From: JBJHAX01 sp050480705
GTDB lineage: Bacteria; Actinomycetota; Nitriliruptoria; Nitriliruptorales; Nitriliruptoraceae
Assembly: GCA_050480705.1 (NCBI GenBank)
Contig: JBJHAX010000029.1
Location: 1-26,213 of the forward strand
Direction of reading: 5' to 3'
Length of the DNA stretch: 26,213 nt
This document shows, in pieces, positions 8,422 through 16,241 of the stretch. A program made the position numbers and the translations under genes. Position 1 is the first letter of the stretch. Each line of letters starts with the position of its first letter. Below the pieces are notes generated by a model. That model searched no databases. It was given only the letters and a program-made list of their open reading frames with translations, and was not told the origin of the DNA.

Positions 8422-9042
8422 TCAGCGCATCCTGCCGAGTGCCACCACCCAGGGACGGCGCCGGTCGAGAATCGGATCGGGGCGCAGCTGCACCGACACT
8501 TCGTCGAGGCCATGTGAGGCGAACAGCGCCTCGATCTCGCCCTCGGTCGCCTCCGACACGAAGACCTCGCCGAGCACTGCATCCTCGTAGGCCGCCATGT
8601 CGCGTGTTCCCTGCAGACACGACAGGTAGACCGGGCCGCGGCCGACGAGGCGCAGCAGCGCCGCGAACGTCTCGCGCCACGCCGAACGCGGCAGGTGCGT
8701 CAGAGCCCCCGATGCCCACAGGCCGCCGAACACCCGCTCACGGAACGGCAGATCGTGCAGGGGCGCGTTGACCAGCGGGTGGCGCGGCAGCAGCATCCGC
8801 GCGACCTGGAGCGCACCGAAGGACAGGTCGACGCCGACCGGGTGCGCGCCCGTATCACGCAGCAGCCGCAGATCTGTCGCCGGTCCGCAGCCCGCGTCGA
8901 GCACCAGGTCGCCGCGCTGCAGCATGTCCGCGAAGCGGCGGATGTCGGCGACCGGCCGGCGGAGCCGCAGCGACGCCTGGTACTCGGCCGCCCGCTCGTC
9001 GTAGCGGGCGACGCTGGCCCAGGTTCTGTCGTCGAGCTTCAC
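8422..9042 (-). CDS. Class I SAM-dependent methyltransferase
   Basis: About 206 residues from the GTG at 9042. That start has GAGGCGG 8 nt upstream; an ATG 7 codons earlier (9063) lacks a ribosome-binding site. SAM-binding motif I, LVLDAGCGPATDL, lies at about residues 46-58, and the ribose-binding acidic residue follows in GVDLSFGALQVAR. The segment GGLWASGALTHLP corresponds to motif IV of the UbiE/Methyltransf_11 type. The C-terminal part has an acidic helix (ATEGEIEALFASHG) typical of this fold. The substrate is unknown. It lies 72 nt downstream of the STAS gene on the same strand and converges with the antiporter gene. Confidence 0.88.
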   Translation of the reverse strand: MKLDDRTWASVARYDERAAEYQASLRLRRPVADIRRFADMLQRGDLVLDAGCGPATDLRLLRDTGAHPVGVDLSFGALQVARMLLPRHPLVNAPLHDLPFRERVFGGLWASGALTHLPRSAWRETFAALLRLVGRGPVYLSCLQGTRDMAAYEDAVLGEVFVSEATEGEIEALFASHGLDEVSVQLRPDPILDRRRPWVVALGRMR

Positions 9043-9114
9043 GTGCACCGCCTCACCGCACATGCCGCCGCGACGCGACGGTCAACGAACGGTCGTCGCC
9101 GCGATGCTACGCGT

Positions 9115-9453
9115 TCACGCCCCTGCTGCAGTGTCGCGCGAGGTCTGAATCTCGACGATCTCCTCGAGCCGCGTGAGCGCGAACAGATGCCGCAGCCGCT
9201 CGCGGGAACACACGATCACGAACTCGTTGTCGTGGCTGCGGGCGCGCTTGAGGGCACCGACGATCACGCCGAGTCCGAACGAATCGAGGAACTCCACGCC
9301 GTCGAGGTCGAGAACCACCCGATCCGCACCTCCGTACTGCGCCTCGGTCAGTGCCTGGCGCAGCTCGCCTGCCGTCGCCACGTCGACGGGCCCGACCGGC
9401 GTGACGATCACGACGGCGCCGTGATCGTCGCGTTCGATCCTCAGCGGCTCCAA
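9115..9453 (-). CDS. STAS-domain anti-sigma factor antagonist-like protein
   Basis: From a TTG at 9453 the protein has 112 residues, a single STAS domain of SpoIIAA/BldG length. TTG is chosen because GGAGG precedes it by 5 nt and the domain begins immediately; the longer frame upstream has no similarity. The segment EFLDSFGLGVIVGALKRAR contains the phosphorylatable serine at S58, the same number as in SpoIIAA. Such proteins, when unphosphorylated, bind and sequester an anti-sigma kinase and so free a sigma factor. Its position next to the helicase and near hppA and topA matches, as I recall, bldG in Streptomyces. Unlike there, no anti-sigma kinase gene is adjacent. A symmetric promoter element lies 42 nt upstream. 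Confidence 0.9.
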   Translation of the reverse strand: MEPLRIERDDHGAVVIVTPVGPVDVATAGELRQALTEAQYGGADRVVLDLDGVEFLDSFGLGVIVGALKRARSHDNEFVIVCSRERLRHLFALTRLEEIVEIQTSRDTAAGA

Positions 9454-9494
9454 GGCGTCCTCCGGCGCGCGGCGACGAAATGCCTGCCCACCGA

Positions 9495-9506
9495 ACGCTA
9501 TAGCGT
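9495..9506. promoter_or_regulatory. 12-bp palindrome ACGCTATAGCGT, probable bidirectional -10 element
   Basis: The perfect palindrome lies in the 108-bp gap between the divergent STAS (start 9453) and helicase (start 9562) genes. It reads TATAGC as a -10-like hexamer on both strands. On the minus strand this gives a leader of about 35 nt ending in a good Shine-Dalgarno; on the plus strand about 50 nt. No strong -35 is visible on either side. It could also be a repressor or activator site. Confidence 0.5.
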
Positions 9507-9561
9507 CCGTCGCCCCTGGCCATCGGAGCGTCTGACGGACCCGCGCGACATCCTCGATCTC

Positions 9562-11820
9562 GTGACCGCCGGCCACGACGACCGCGTGGTGCACCGCCAG
9601 CGGCTGCCCGCACGCGCCGCAGACGCGGTCGCGCTGCCGGCGTCGCTGCCCGAGCTGCTGCGCCAGCGCCTCAAGCTCCGCGGCATCACCAGCTTGTGGC
9701 GGCATCAGGCCGAGGCCTTCGAGCATGCGCGTGCCGGCAGGCATGTCGTGATCGCAACCGGCACCGCGTCCGGCAAGTCACTCGCCTACCAGCTGCCCGT
9801 TCTCGAACGGCTGCTCGCCGATGAGCGCGCAACGGCGCTTTACCTCGCGCCGACGAAGGCGCTCGCCCACGACCAGTTGCGTGCGATGCGGGAGCTGCGC
9901 CTGCCGCAGCTCCGGGCCGCGGTCGTCGACGGCGACACCCCCGCCGGGGACCGTGACGCGATCCGCAGAACAGCGAACCTGTTGCTCACCAACCCCGACC
10001 TGGTGCACCACACGATTCTCGGCGACCAGCGCCGCTGGGGGGACCTGCTCCACCGTCTCGCGTTCGTCATCGTCGACGAAGCGCACGTCGCACGAGGCGT
10101 GTTCGGCGGCCACGTCGCCCTGGTGCTGCGCCGGCTGCGCCGTGCCGCCGATCGCCTCGGTGCAACACCGACGTGGCTGTTCGCCACCGCCACCATCGGC
10201 AATCCCGCCGAGCACGCACGCGCCCTGTCGGGACTCGAGGTCGTCGCCGTCGAGCGTGACGCAGCACCACGGGGTCCCACCGAGATCGTGTCGTGGCTCC
10301 CCCCGATGGACGAGGACGGGCGCCGGGCCTCGACACTGCGCGAAGCTTCCCAGCTGCTGGCGTCGTTCGTCGGCGCAGGCGCGCAGACCCTCGTGTTCGC
10401 GCGCAGCCGCAAGGCCGCAGAGATCATCGCGATCGACGCCAGGGCACGGCTCGGTGATGCACGCGGCGCCGACGGGTCACTTCTCGCCAACCGCGTCGCC
10501 GCCTACCGCGCCGGGTATCTCGCCGACGAGCGGCGCGCCCTCGAAGCGCAGCTGCGCAACGGCGAGCTCGTCGGCATCGCGGCGACCGATGCGCTCGAGC
10601 TCGGCATCGACGTCGCCGGCCTCGACGTCGTCGTCCTCGCCGGCTGGCCCGGCACCACCGCGTCGTTCTGGCAGCGCATCGGGAGGGCCGGCCGGTCAGC
10701 AGGCGCGTCGGCGGCGGTGCTCGTCGCACAGGCCGATCCGCTCGACCACTACGTGGTCACCCACCCCGACGACCTCTACGGGCGCCGTCCCGAGGACGCC
10801 GCGATCGATCCCGCCAATCCCCACCTGCTTGCCGGCCATCTTCGCTGTGCGTGCAGCGAATCGCCGATGGGCGAGGATGAAGCGACCCGCTGGTTCGGCG
10901 ACACCGCACCCGGCCTGCTCGCCTCCGACGTCACCGACGGCGTCTTGCGGCTGCGCGGCGGACGCCACTACTGGACGAGCCGCACGCGTGCCTCCGCACA
11001 GATGGATCTGCGCACCGCCGGAGGCGCCACGATCCAGATCGTGGATGCGGCAACGGGGGCGGTGATCGGCGACGTCGACGAGGCGCGCGCCCACCGCCAC
11101 GTCCACGACGGCGCGATCTACCTGCACCAGGGCCGCCAGCTCAAGGTCACCAGCCTCGACCTCGACCGGCGTGTCGCACTGGCCGAAGCAGCACCGGACC
11201 TCGCACTCGCGACACGGGCGCGCGTCGACACCGACCTTCGTGTCGTCTCGACGACGCGCCGGCGCTCCTGGCATCCCGCAGCCATCGGATTCGGCGCCGT
11301 CAGAGTCACCACCCAGGTGACCGGCTACGACGTCTTCCGTCCCGGCTCCGACGAGATCCTCGACCGCGTCCCGCTCGACCTGCCCGCGGTCGACCTCGAC
11401 ACCGCAGCCGTCTGGTGGATCCTGCCAGCTGCGGTGCTCGAGGGGGCGGGCCTGTCGCCACGGCAGACACCCGGGGCGCTGCACGCCGCCGAACATGCCG
11501 CCATCGCGATGCTGCCGTTGATCGCGTTGTGCGACCGGTGGGACCTCGGCGGCCTGTCGACGCCGAGCCACGTCGACACCGGCGAGGCCACGGTCTTCAT
11601 CTACGACGGGCATCCGGGCGGCGCGGGACTGACTGAACGTTCCTATGACCGCATCGTCGAGCATCTCGAGTTGACACGCACGACCATCGCCGACTGCTCG
11701 TGTCGGGACGGATGTCCGTCTTGCGTGCACAGCCCCAAGTGCGGCAACGGCAACGAGCCCCTGGACAAGAGAGGCGCCGTGGCGCTGCTCGACGCGCTGC
11801 TGAGCACCGCGGGCGACTGA
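9562..11820 (+). CDS. DEAH-box helicase with C-terminal DUF1998-type zinc motif (MrfA/YprA-like)
   Basis: A superfamily 2 helicase of about 752 residues. Walker A is ATGTASGKS (65-73), motif Ia YLAPTKALA, DEAH box D172-E173-A174-H175, motif III ATATIG, and motifs V-VI run from ATDALELGID to QRIGRAGR. Near the C-terminus the cysteines C712, C714, C718, C721 and C727 (CSCRDGCPSC...KCG) match the zinc motif of the MrfA/YprA family; B. subtilis MrfA acts in mitomycin-damage repair. This is the DEAH helicase of the actinobacterial helicase/secretion neighbourhood. The start is uncertain: GTG 9562 has no ribosome-binding site, and a CTG at 9532 after GGAG would add 10 residues that resemble homologous N-termini. 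It converges with the tad operon, 8 bp apart. Confidence 0.95.
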   Translation: MTAGHDDRVVHRQRLPARAADAVALPASLPELLRQRLKLRGITSLWRHQAEAFEHARAGRHVVIATGTASGKSLAYQLPVLERLLADERATALYLAPTKALAHDQLRAMRELRLPQLRAAVVDGDTPAGDRDAIRRTANLLLTNPDLVHHTILGDQRRWGDLLHRLAFVIVDEAHVARGVFGGHVALVLRRLRRAADRLGATPTWLFATATIGNPAEHARALSGLEVVAVERDAAPRGPTEIVSWLPPMDEDGRRASTLREASQLLASFVGAGAQTLVFARSRKAAEIIAIDARARLGDARGADGSLLANRVAAYRAGYLADERRALEAQLRNGELVGIAATDALELGIDVAGLDVVVLAGWPGTTASFWQRIGRAGRSAGASAAVLVAQADPLDHYVVTHPDDLYGRRPEDAAIDPANPHLLAGHLRCACSESPMGEDEATRWFGDTAPGLLASDVTDGVLRLRGGRHYWTSRTRASAQMDLRTAGGATIQIVDAATGAVIGDVDEARAHRHVHDGAIYLHQGRQLKVTSLDLDRRVALAEAAPDLALATRARVDTDLRVVSTTRRRSWHPAAIGFGAVRVTTQVTGYDVFRPGSDEILDRVPLDLPAVDLDTAAVWWILPAAVLEGAGLSPRQTPGALHAAEHAAIAMLPLIALCDRWDLGGLSTPSHVDTGEATVFIYDGHPGGAGLTERSYDRIVEHLELTRTTIADCSCRDGCPSCVHSPKCGNGNEPLDKRGAVALLDALLSTAGD

Positions 11821-11828
11821 CCGGCCCG

Positions 11829-12287
11829 TCAGCGCCGCTCCCATCGGACGCGCGGGTTCGCCGTCGGCTGCGTCGGCAGCGGGTCGGGAGGCAGCAGCAC
11901 GGCCTCGGCGGTGGCGCTCACCCTCCCGGCTCCGAGGGACGGGATCACCAGGCCGGCGACGTCGACACTCACCGTGACCTGGGAGCGTTTCGCGCCGGCC
12001 ACGCACGCGCAGCCCTCGAGGCGGGCGTCGGCCGCGCGCACCACGCGCTCTGCTTCCTGCGACGGCGACCTGGCGGCTGCCGGGGCATCAGCGCTGACGG
12101 CCGCCAGCGCCGCAGCGTCAGCGGCCGCCTGGGCCCGCGACGCAGCGACGAGATAGGCGCCGATGTCGATCATCACGACGAAGATCAGCATCGCGGTCCA
12201 CAACACGAGCGGCAGGGCGAGACTCGCGAACGCTTCCTCGCCACCACCTCGCCTCACTATGCGGCGCGCCGCGACGGCACGCCTCAT
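11829..12287 (-). CDS. TadE/TadG-like protein of the helicase/secretion neighbourhood
   Basis: 152 residues: a basic N-terminus, one membrane segment at about 21-48, then RAQAAADAAALAA, the alanine-rich helix typical of TadE/TadG-like pseudopilins after the membrane segment. An extracytoplasmic domain with a CAC cysteine pair follows. It corresponds to the small TadE-like family that regularly sits beside the DEAH helicase in actinobacteria (Rv3654c-like). The ATG overlaps the stop of the upstream tadE gene in an ATGA arrangement, which indicates translational coupling. It is the last gene of the operon, ending 8 bp from the helicase stop. It is likely a minor pilin or a surface-assembly component. 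Confidence 0.85.
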   Translation of the reverse strand: MRRAVAARRIVRRGGGEEAFASLALPLVLWTAMLIFVVMIDIGAYLVAASRAQAAADAAALAAVSADAPAAARSPSQEAERVVRAADARLEGCACVAGAKRSQVTVSVDVAGLVIPSLGAGRVSATAEAVLLPPDPLPTQPTANPRVRWERR

Positions 12288-12697
12288 CTCGCACCGGCCC
12301 GCGGCATCCCGACTCCCGGCTCGACCCGGGCGGCGGCGCCTGCACGCACGTCGTAGACCACAGGACCGATCTGGCGCATCGTCGACACCTCGACCCGGGC
12401 GACGTCACCGTCACGCCGCCTCGTAGGCGTCACCTCGACAAAGAGCACGTCGAGTTCCGGTGCAGCCTCCCGGGCTGCAGCCTCCACCGGACCGAGGCCG
12501 CTCGTGGTCGCGGCAGCCCGTGCGCCTGCGCGCGCCGCCTCGTGGACGAGCAGCTGATCGGTCAGCAGGCTCGCGACCTGCAGCAGGCCGACGACGAGCA
12601 GCGCGACCAGCGGCAGCACCATCACCGCCTCGAGGCTCAACGCTCCCGACTCGCCGCTGCCGTGCCACCGTTGCCGCCCGATGGGACTCTCCGGCAT
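12284..12697 (-). CDS. tadE: TadE-family pseudopilin
   Basis: 137 residues. A short polar leader ends in glycine G18, followed by ALSLEAVMVLPLVALL. This gives Glu at +5 of the presumed prepilin-peptidase site and a single membrane helix, the hallmark of TadE. The helix QLLVHEAARAGARAAA and a globular C-terminal domain follow. TadE-type proteins are minor pilins needed for Flp pilus assembly. The ATG overlaps the upstream Flp-like stop codon (TGATG) and its own TGA overlaps the next ATG, so three pilin-type genes are translationally linked. Confidence 0.9.
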   Translation of the reverse strand: MPESPIGRQRWHGSGESGALSLEAVMVLPLVALLVVGLLQVASLLTDQLLVHEAARAGARAAATTSGLGPVEAAAREAAPELDVLFVEVTPTRRRDGDVARVEVSTMRQIGPVVYDVRAGAAARVEPGVGMPRAGAR

Positions 12698-12948
12698 CAC
12701 GCGCCCACGAGCGAACGGGCCTGCTGCAGCAACGCGTTGAACAGGGTGACGAGTGCCCCGCCGGTCGCCCATTGGATCATCACGCCCGAGATGGTCGCCG
12801 CCACGACTGCCAGCAAACCGTATTCGGTCACCAGCGACCCCTCCGCGGACCGCCAACTGCCAAACGGCACGGGTTCTTCTGTTGCGGGATCGACCTGGCG
12901 CCCACCTGGGCTGTCCGGGTGCGCGTTCTCCACGTGTGTCGCGAGCAT
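12697..12948 (-). CDS. Flp/DUF4244-like pilin
   Basis: 83 residues. A 37-residue polar leader precedes G37, then SLVTEYGLLAVVAATISG. Glu42 and Tyr43 stand at +5 and +6 of the predicted mature protein, the Flp pilin signature. One hydrophobic helix and a short amphipathic tail make a mature protein of about 46 residues, the size of Flp pilins. It also fits the actinobacterial DUF4244 family (Rv3656c-like position). The leader is longer than in most Flp prepilins. The ATG at 12948 has AAGGAG with 6-nt spacing, the best ribosome-binding site in the operon, which fits a major subunit. Confidence 0.88.
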   Translation of the reverse strand: MLATHVENAHPDSPGGRQVDPATEEPVPFGSWRSAEGSLVTEYGLLAVVAATISGVMIQWATGGALVTLFNALLQQARSLVGA

Positions 12949-12966
12949 GGATTTCTCCTTGTTCGA

Positions 12967-13977
12967 TCAGGCGCCGACTGCCGACAGACCCGCATGCGCG
13001 ATCGGCGCACCGATCAGCAGAAGGGTCGCCGGCAGCAGACACAGGGCAGTGGGGAAGGTCATTCGTGCAGGCAGTCGCTCGGCGTCGGCGAGCACCCGCG
13101 AGAGTTCGTCGGCACGCATCACGGCAGCCTGTCGACGCAGCGCCGGTACGAGCGGTGCGCCGAGCTGGCGCGCCTCGTCGAGCAGGCGAACGACATCGGC
13201 GACCGCCCGGTCCTGCGACCTCGTCGGCGTGGCGCCGACGTCGATCGCGAATGCTTCGCGGCGAAGCGCCGCCTGGAACGCCGGCAGCTGCTCGGCGACG
13301 AGCCGCAGCGCCAACGAGGGCCCGCATCCGCCAGCCATCGCCGTCGCGAGCAGATCGGGGATCTCGTCCGCGCCGGGCTCGGCGGGGATCTGCGTGTGTC
13401 GTCGTGAGGCGACGGTCCAGACGGCGGCGCCGACGAGCAGACCGGCCAGCGGCCCGATCACGACACCGATGACCGCGGCGGCGAGAAGGCCTTGGCGGCC
13501 GCCCGAGCGCCTGGTCGGTCTGCCGACACCACGGATCATCGCGACGACACTGAGCACCCCGAGGGCGAGCAGGCCAACGCCCACCGCGAGGATCGCGATG
13601 CCGACGGGGGTCGTGTAGAACGCCGCCAGATCGACACCCATGATGCGGCCGAGCAGCGGGACGCTCACCACCGGCGCGGCCACCAGCCCTGCTGCGACCG
13701 CCCGTGCCTGGGCGCTCGCGACGTGCACCGCGCGGCTCCTGCGGGTGAGATCCTCCTCGGCGTCGAGTGCCGCGTCGAGAATCTCGGCGGCGGGCGCGCC
13801 GACCGCACGCGCGACCATGACGGCACGCCGTGCCCTGGGCGCCAACGACGCGTCGTCGACCAGCGGCGCCCCGGATGTGGCACGAAGGCGCAGCCGTTCG
13901 GTCGCTAGCCGCCCGCCGCCTTCGCCGGCCCGCACCGGCGCTGTTGCACGAGTGCGGGCACCACCGTCGCCGTTCAC
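12967..13977 (-). CDS. Type II secretion F-domain protein, apparent TadB-TadC fusion
   Basis: 336 residues. Residues of about 45-135 resemble the C-terminal half of TadB: an amphipathic helix-rich part, then ARAVAAGLVAAPVV and two membrane segments around GVDLAAFYTTPVGIAIL. After a basic linker and a further membrane hairpin, a TadC-like T2SSF domain starts at DEIPDLLATAMAGG and ends in the typical ERLPARMTFPTALCLLP segment and a last membrane helix. Inner-membrane platform proteins of this kind couple the CpaF ATPase to pilin assembly. GTG 13977 is preferred: it gives a 4-nt GTGA overlap with cpaF and has GGCGGG 7 nt upstream. A GTG at 13983 is the alternative. Confidence 0.85.
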   Translation of the reverse strand: MNGDGGARTRATAPVRAGEGGGRLATERLRLRATSGAPLVDDASLAPRARRAVMVARAVGAPAAEILDAALDAEEDLTRRSRAVHVASAQARAVAAGLVAAPVVSVPLLGRIMGVDLAAFYTTPVGIAILAVGVGLLALGVLSVVAMIRGVGRPTRRSGGRQGLLAAAVIGVVIGPLAGLLVGAAVWTVASRRHTQIPAEPGADEIPDLLATAMAGGCGPSLALRLVAEQLPAFQAALRREAFAIDVGATPTRSQDRAVADVVRLLDEARQLGAPLVPALRRQAAVMRADELSRVLADAERLPARMTFPTALCLLPATLLLIGAPIAHAGLSAVGA

Positions 13978-15071
13978 GGCCACACCCGCCGTGTGACCGC
14001 CCGCGCGTCGACGGCATCCACCTCGACGATCTCTTCGACACGCCGCAAACCGTCGGGGACGCGATCCATCGCGACGACCAGATCCAGCGCTGCGCCGACC
14101 TGGGCTCGCGCGGCGGCAAGCGGCACGCCGGCCAGCAGCGCCATGCCTTCCAGGCGGATCAGTGCCTCGGCAGCCCCGTTTGCGTGCACGGTGGTGAGTG
14201 AACCGTCGTGTCCGGTGTTCATCGCCTGGAGCAGATCAGCGACCTCCACACCACGGACCTCGCCCACGACGAGGCGGTCCGGCCGCATCCGCAAGGCGTT
14301 GCGCAGCAGGTCGGCGACGGTGACCTCGCCAGCGCCGTCGGGGGTCGCCGGCATCGTGTGCAGGTGGACGGCATGGCCACCCGGATGGCGCAGCTCGGGA
14401 GCGTCCTCGATCACCAGGACGCGGTCGTCGCCGACCTCCGCCAGCAGGCGAGCCAGCAGCGTCGTCTTCCCGACGCCTGCACGTCCGCACACGGCAATGT
14501 TGCGGCGGCTCGCGACGGCCTCGACGAGCAGGTCGACGACCGCGGCGGGCGTTGTGCCTGCCTCACGAAGTTCACGCCAGGACGGCACCACGCTCGGCAC
14601 CCGGCGCAGCGTCAGGGTCGTCTGGTCGACCAGCGGTGGAAGCATGGCGTGCAGCCGCACGCCATCGCCGAGCATTGCATCCGCATACGGGCGTGCACGG
14701 TCCAGGCGCACACCCAGCGGGCCGAGGACACGGTCGATCGCCGTGCGCAACTGTGCCTCGTCGTCGAACTTCACGCCGGTGACTTCGAGCCGTCCGCTGC
14801 GCTCGACGTGCACCTCGTCGGGGCCGTTGACCATAACGTCGGTCACCGCGTCGTCGCGCAGCAGCGTTTCGAGCGGACCGAGGCCCCCGAACTCGTCGAC
14901 CAGATCACGCACGAGCCGCGCCCACACGTCGGGAGCGGCGACGACCCCTTCGGCCGCAAGCGCCCGGGCGACCGCGCGTCGCAGCATCGCGCGATCCGCC
15001 ACCCCACGCGCCACCTCAGCATCGTCCCCGAGACGCACCAGGACCGCATCACGCAACGAACGCTCGACCAT
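13974..15071 (-). CDS. cpaF: CpaF/TadA-type secretion ATPase
   Basis: This 365-residue cytoplasmic hexameric ATPase of the type II/IV secretion family powers pilus assembly. An N-terminal domain has the VTDVMVNGPDEVHVER segment (76-91). Walker A is GRAGVGKT (196-203) and the Walker B-like segment is RLVVGEVRG with E271. The His-box segment TGHDGSLTTVHAN follows at 286-298. The length is normal for the actinobacterial helicase/secretion-neighbourhood ATPase. The ATG at 15071 has a GGGGGAGGGG ribosome-binding tract about 5 nt upstream. It overlaps the TadB-TadC gene by 4 nt. Confidence 0.95.
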   Translation of the reverse strand: MVERSLRDAVLVRLGDDAEVARGVADRAMLRRAVARALAAEGVVAAPDVWARLVRDLVDEFGGLGPLETLLRDDAVTDVMVNGPDEVHVERSGRLEVTGVKFDDEAQLRTAIDRVLGPLGVRLDRARPYADAMLGDGVRLHAMLPPLVDQTTLTLRRVPSVVPSWRELREAGTTPAAVVDLLVEAVASRRNIAVCGRAGVGKTTLLARLLAEVGDDRVLVIEDAPELRHPGGHAVHLHTMPATPDGAGEVTVADLLRNALRMRPDRLVVGEVRGVEVADLLQAMNTGHDGSLTTVHANGAAEALIRLEGMALLAGVPLAAARAQVGAALDLVVAMDRVPDGLRRVEEIVEVDAVDARAVTRRVWP

Positions 15072-15179
15072 CAGCCCCTCCCCCGTGGACTGTCTGCAGG
15101 CTGTGAGCCTCCGCGCCGTTAGGACCCCGCTGAGGCGCCAGGCACGATACGAACGACAGGCACGCAGCCGCAGATCGCC

Positions 15180-16190
15180 TCAACCCGGCCTGTGGATGCC
15201 GTGGCGCACGACACGCACGGTGTCCTCGTCAGGCACGACACCGTCAAGGCGGCGCAGCCACGTTCCCGGAAGTCCAGCCGGTACCCGGCGTGCGAGCCCA
15301 GCCCGTGCGACACGATGAGACATCGGCAGCACCACGCCACGGCGACCGACGGACGCCTCAGCGATTTTCGCGAGTGCGACCGGACCCGAACCCACGACGA
15401 TCACCGTCGCTGCGGTCGTCACAGGCACGATGTCGAGCGCGCTCGCATCAGGACGCACGACGAGCACGTCCACGTCCGCGTCGACACCCTGGTCAACGAC
15501 GGTCATCTCGATCGCCGGATCCACCGGGTCGGCGACGCGGCCCGCGTCAACGACACGCACCACGCGCATGCCTGCGACACCATCGACCGGCTTGGCGCGG
15601 GCGTACAGATCGAGCGCACCGATCGCGTCGCAGGTGAGATCCACCGGATCGCGGACCGGGACGTGCCCTCGCGCCACAGCCAGGCTGCGAAGCCCCCGCC
15701 AGGCAGCAATGCCGGCAAGCGCCACCGCGACCGTCGACGTTCCGACGCCACCGGCTGCACCGCCGACACGAACGACCCGGCCCGTCGCCTCGACGGCGGT
15801 GACGGCCTCGATCGCCTCCTCGACCGTCGCCGGCAACCGGTCGCGCTCCGCTGGCCAGCCGATGATCCCGTACGGGTCCGTCGCCGCGACCGCGTGCGCG
15901 ACCTTCAGCGGGTCACGGTCGGGCTCGACGAGCAGGACACGCGGCACGCCGTCGTCGACCAGCGACCGCTGCCCGTCGATGAACCGAACGACGGGCGGCA
16001 CCAGCGCCGCGGTGGTCTCATCCACCACCTGCCATCCCAGCACACCTTCGAGGTGGCGCTTGAGCACCTCACCGACCCCAGGGTCAGTGTCCACGGCGAC
16101 TGGCAGTGCATGCAGCGAGGTCGAACGTCGCTCCACGGCAGCATCAACTCCGGCTCGAAGAGCCGGGACGCTACAAACGGCACGACGCAC
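15180..16190 (-). CDS. CpaE-like / septum-site-determining-like protein
   Basis: Up to 336 residues. An N-terminal response-regulator-like region (about 30-125, with VLLVEPDRDP and YGIIGWPAERDRLP) precedes a MinD/ParA-type fold. Its P-loop reads GGAAGGVGTST (143-153): both the signature lysine and the GKT lysine are missing, so ATP hydrolysis may be lost. Actinobacterial CpaE homologues (Ssd, Rv3660c-like) have similarly altered P-loops. In other systems CpaE helps localise the tad machine. The start is uncertain: the frame opens at a GTG (16190), and later GTG codons near residues 19 and 33 are possible. It lies 108 bp upstream of cpaF on the same strand. Confidence 0.82.
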   Translation of the reverse strand: MRRAVCSVPALRAGVDAAVERRSTSLHALPVAVDTDPGVGEVLKRHLEGVLGWQVVDETTAALVPPVVRFIDGQRSLVDDGVPRVLLVEPDRDPLKVAHAVAATDPYGIIGWPAERDRLPATVEEAIEAVTAVEATGRVVRVGGAAGGVGTSTVAVALAGIAAWRGLRSLAVARGHVPVRDPVDLTCDAIGALDLYARAKPVDGVAGMRVVRVVDAGRVADPVDPAIEMTVVDQGVDADVDVLVVRPDASALDIVPVTTAATVIVVGSGPVALAKIAEASVGRRGVVLPMSHRVARAGLARRVPAGLPGTWLRRLDGVVPDEDTVRVVRHGIHRPG

Positions 16191-16241
16191 TGCGCCGGCA
16201 GGCTCGCGCCGTCCTGGGGACGGCGCGCAGCAGGGACGACG

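Noticed and set aside
9064..9114. Imperfect GC-rich hairpin between the STAS and methyltransferase genes
   Set aside because: The stem is only about 6 bp with a large loop and no T-tract, which is common by chance at this GC content.
14208..15122. Plus-strand open frame of about 300 codons opposite cpaF
   Set aside because: It is antisense to cpaF, whose Walker motifs are complete, and has no domain of its own.
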